Assembly: GCF_024730785.1 (NCBI RefSeq)
Contig: NZ_CP102830.1
Coordinates: forward strand, 186,001 to 250,000
Source: Pseudomonas sp. LS44
GTDB lineage: Bacteria; Pseudomonadota; Gammaproteobacteria; Pseudomonadales; Pseudomonadaceae
Length of the DNA: 64,000 nucleotides
Direction: 5' to 3'
The position numbers were made by a program, and so were the translations under genes. The notes beneath the pieces were generated by a model, which made no database searches, had not been told where the DNA came from, and saw nothing but the letters and a program-made list of their open reading frames with translations. Below are positions 63,402 to 64,000 of this stretch, piece by piece. Within the stretch, counting starts at the first letter, position 1. Every line of letters begins with the position of its first letter.

Positions 63402-64000
63402 TCAGTGGCCGGGCGCCGCACGCCAGGCCTGGGCGCGGCGCAGCACGCCGCGCGAGGCCCAGGCCAGCAGCAGCGAGACGGCGGCAGAAGTGAGCAGGAT
63501 CAGGGTGGACATGGCGGCGGAACCGCCGACGTTGCCGGCGTCGTCCATGTTCAGCACGGCAATGGCGGCGAGCAGGCTGTCCGGGCTGTAGAGGAAGATC
63601 ACCGCCGACACGGTGGTCATCGCCGAGACGAACAGGTAGCGGCAGATGTCCAGCAGTGCCGGTAGGCACAGCGGCAGGCTGACCCGCCAGAAGTGCCGCC
63701 ACAGCGGCACCTTGAGCGACAGCGCGGCGGCCTCGAACTCGCCGTCGAGCTGGCGCAGCGCGCTGCTGGCGGTCATCTGTGCGGTGGTCAGGAAGTGCGC
63801 GATGGTGCACACCACCAGCAGGCCGAGGCTGCCGTACAGGCCGTGCAGCGGGTTGCTCGGCAGGTTGAAGAAGAATACGTAGCCGAGGCCGAGGACCAGG
63901 CCGGGCACCGCCATCGGCACGAAGCTGAGCAGGCGCAGCAGGCGGGTCAGCCAGTCCTGGCGGGTCTTCTCGACCAGATAGGCGCCGGCGAAGATCAGCA
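63402..64000 (-). CDS. 2-Aminoethylphosphonate ABC transporter permease, C-terminal part (runs off the right edge)
   Basis: The last ~199 codons of a permease; the 5' end is beyond position 64000. Reading continues open to the edge with [17 protein letters not shown], then [19 protein letters not shown], and [29 protein letters not shown] is an EAA loop, followed by [30 protein letters not shown]. This ending is typical of the large two-domain AEP permease. A methionine inside at 63920 is not the start. It is the first visible gene of an operon permease-phnX-binding protein. Confidence 0.85.
   Translation of the reverse strand, partial: LIFAGAYLVEKTRQDWLTRLLRLLSFVPMAVPGLVLGLGYVFFFNLPSNPLHGLYGSLGLLVVCTIAHFLTTAQMTASSALRQLDGEFEAAALSLKVPLWRHFWRVSLPLCLPALLDICRYLFVSAMTTVSAVIFLYSPDSLLAAIAVLNMDDAGNVGGSAAMSTLILLTSAAVSLLLAWASRGVLRRAQAWRAAPGH

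Overview
The window is a stretch of a Pseudomonas-type gammaproteobacterial chromosome. The evidence is high GC, ATGA-coupled operons, the complete spuABCDEFGH/spuI and aguBA polyamine clusters, an oscA-sbp-cysTWA sulfate operon, an OprD-type porin, and short palindromic repeats of pseudomonad type in almost every gap. I see no rRNA, tRNA, CRISPR array, prophage, transposase or plasmid function. The one transposon-like object is a 140-bp MITE-like element behind the porin gene.

Left part (1-25.5 kb): mostly sulfur acquisition. After two small exported paralogs come the sulfate ABC operon oscA-sbp-cysT-cysW-cysA (minus strand) and, divergent from it, a small serine hydrolase and a sigma54-type AAA+ protein that lacks a DNA-binding domain. 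An MFS exporter is followed by a cystine/D-cysteine uptake and desulfhydration operon (tcyJLN-dcyD type). Then come a methyltransferase, an OPT peptide transporter, an OprD-type porin, an aquaporin and an orphan CysP-like binding protein. Divergent from the last is lsfA-ssuE-ssuA-ssuD-ssuC-ssuB-ssuF, which scavenges sulfur from alkanesulfonates. Together these genes import sulfate or thiosulfate, cystine and sulfonates and release sulfide or sulfite when sulfate is scarce. AT-rich promoter regions with ATTC/GAAT-type inverted repeats fit shared control, CysB being the obvious but untested candidate.

Middle part (25.6-41 kb): polyamine and agmatine catabolism. SpuDEFGH imports putrescine and spermidine. 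SpuC transaminates them, while SpuI/SpuB gamma-glutamylate them and SpuA hydrolyses the gamma-glutamyl product. AguA and AguB turn agmatine into N-carbamoylputrescine and then putrescine, under the TetR-type AguR. A third PotF-like binding protein lies between spuI and aguR and has lost key ligand-contact residues.

Right part (41-64 kb): a diguanylate cyclase, a membrane fatty-acid desaturase and a GGDEF-EAL protein, then a HacB-like N-terminal-nucleophile acylase with a divergent AraC regulator, a chemoreceptor, a lysophospholipase-like hydrolase and folA. Next come two translationally coupled exported paralogs of unknown function and a DUF2868 membrane protein with a DUF3482 GTPase-like protein. 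The window ends in a 2-aminoethylphosphonate (AEP) locus on the minus strand: ABC permease (cut by the window edge), phnX, an AEP-binding protein and a phosphonate-operon FAD oxidoreductase.

Repeats: four families of imperfect palindromes recur. They are R1 (CCCTCTCCC/GGGAGAGGG), R2 (GTAGCCCGGATGCAATCCGGG), R3 (GTAGGAGCGAATTCATTCGCG) and R4 (GTAGGGTGGGTTAGC/ACCCACCCTAC). They fill nearly all gaps that are not promoters. Gene names of the spu, agu, hacB and osc groups rest on remembered Pseudomonas gene order plus the motifs given in each entry; no database search was made.
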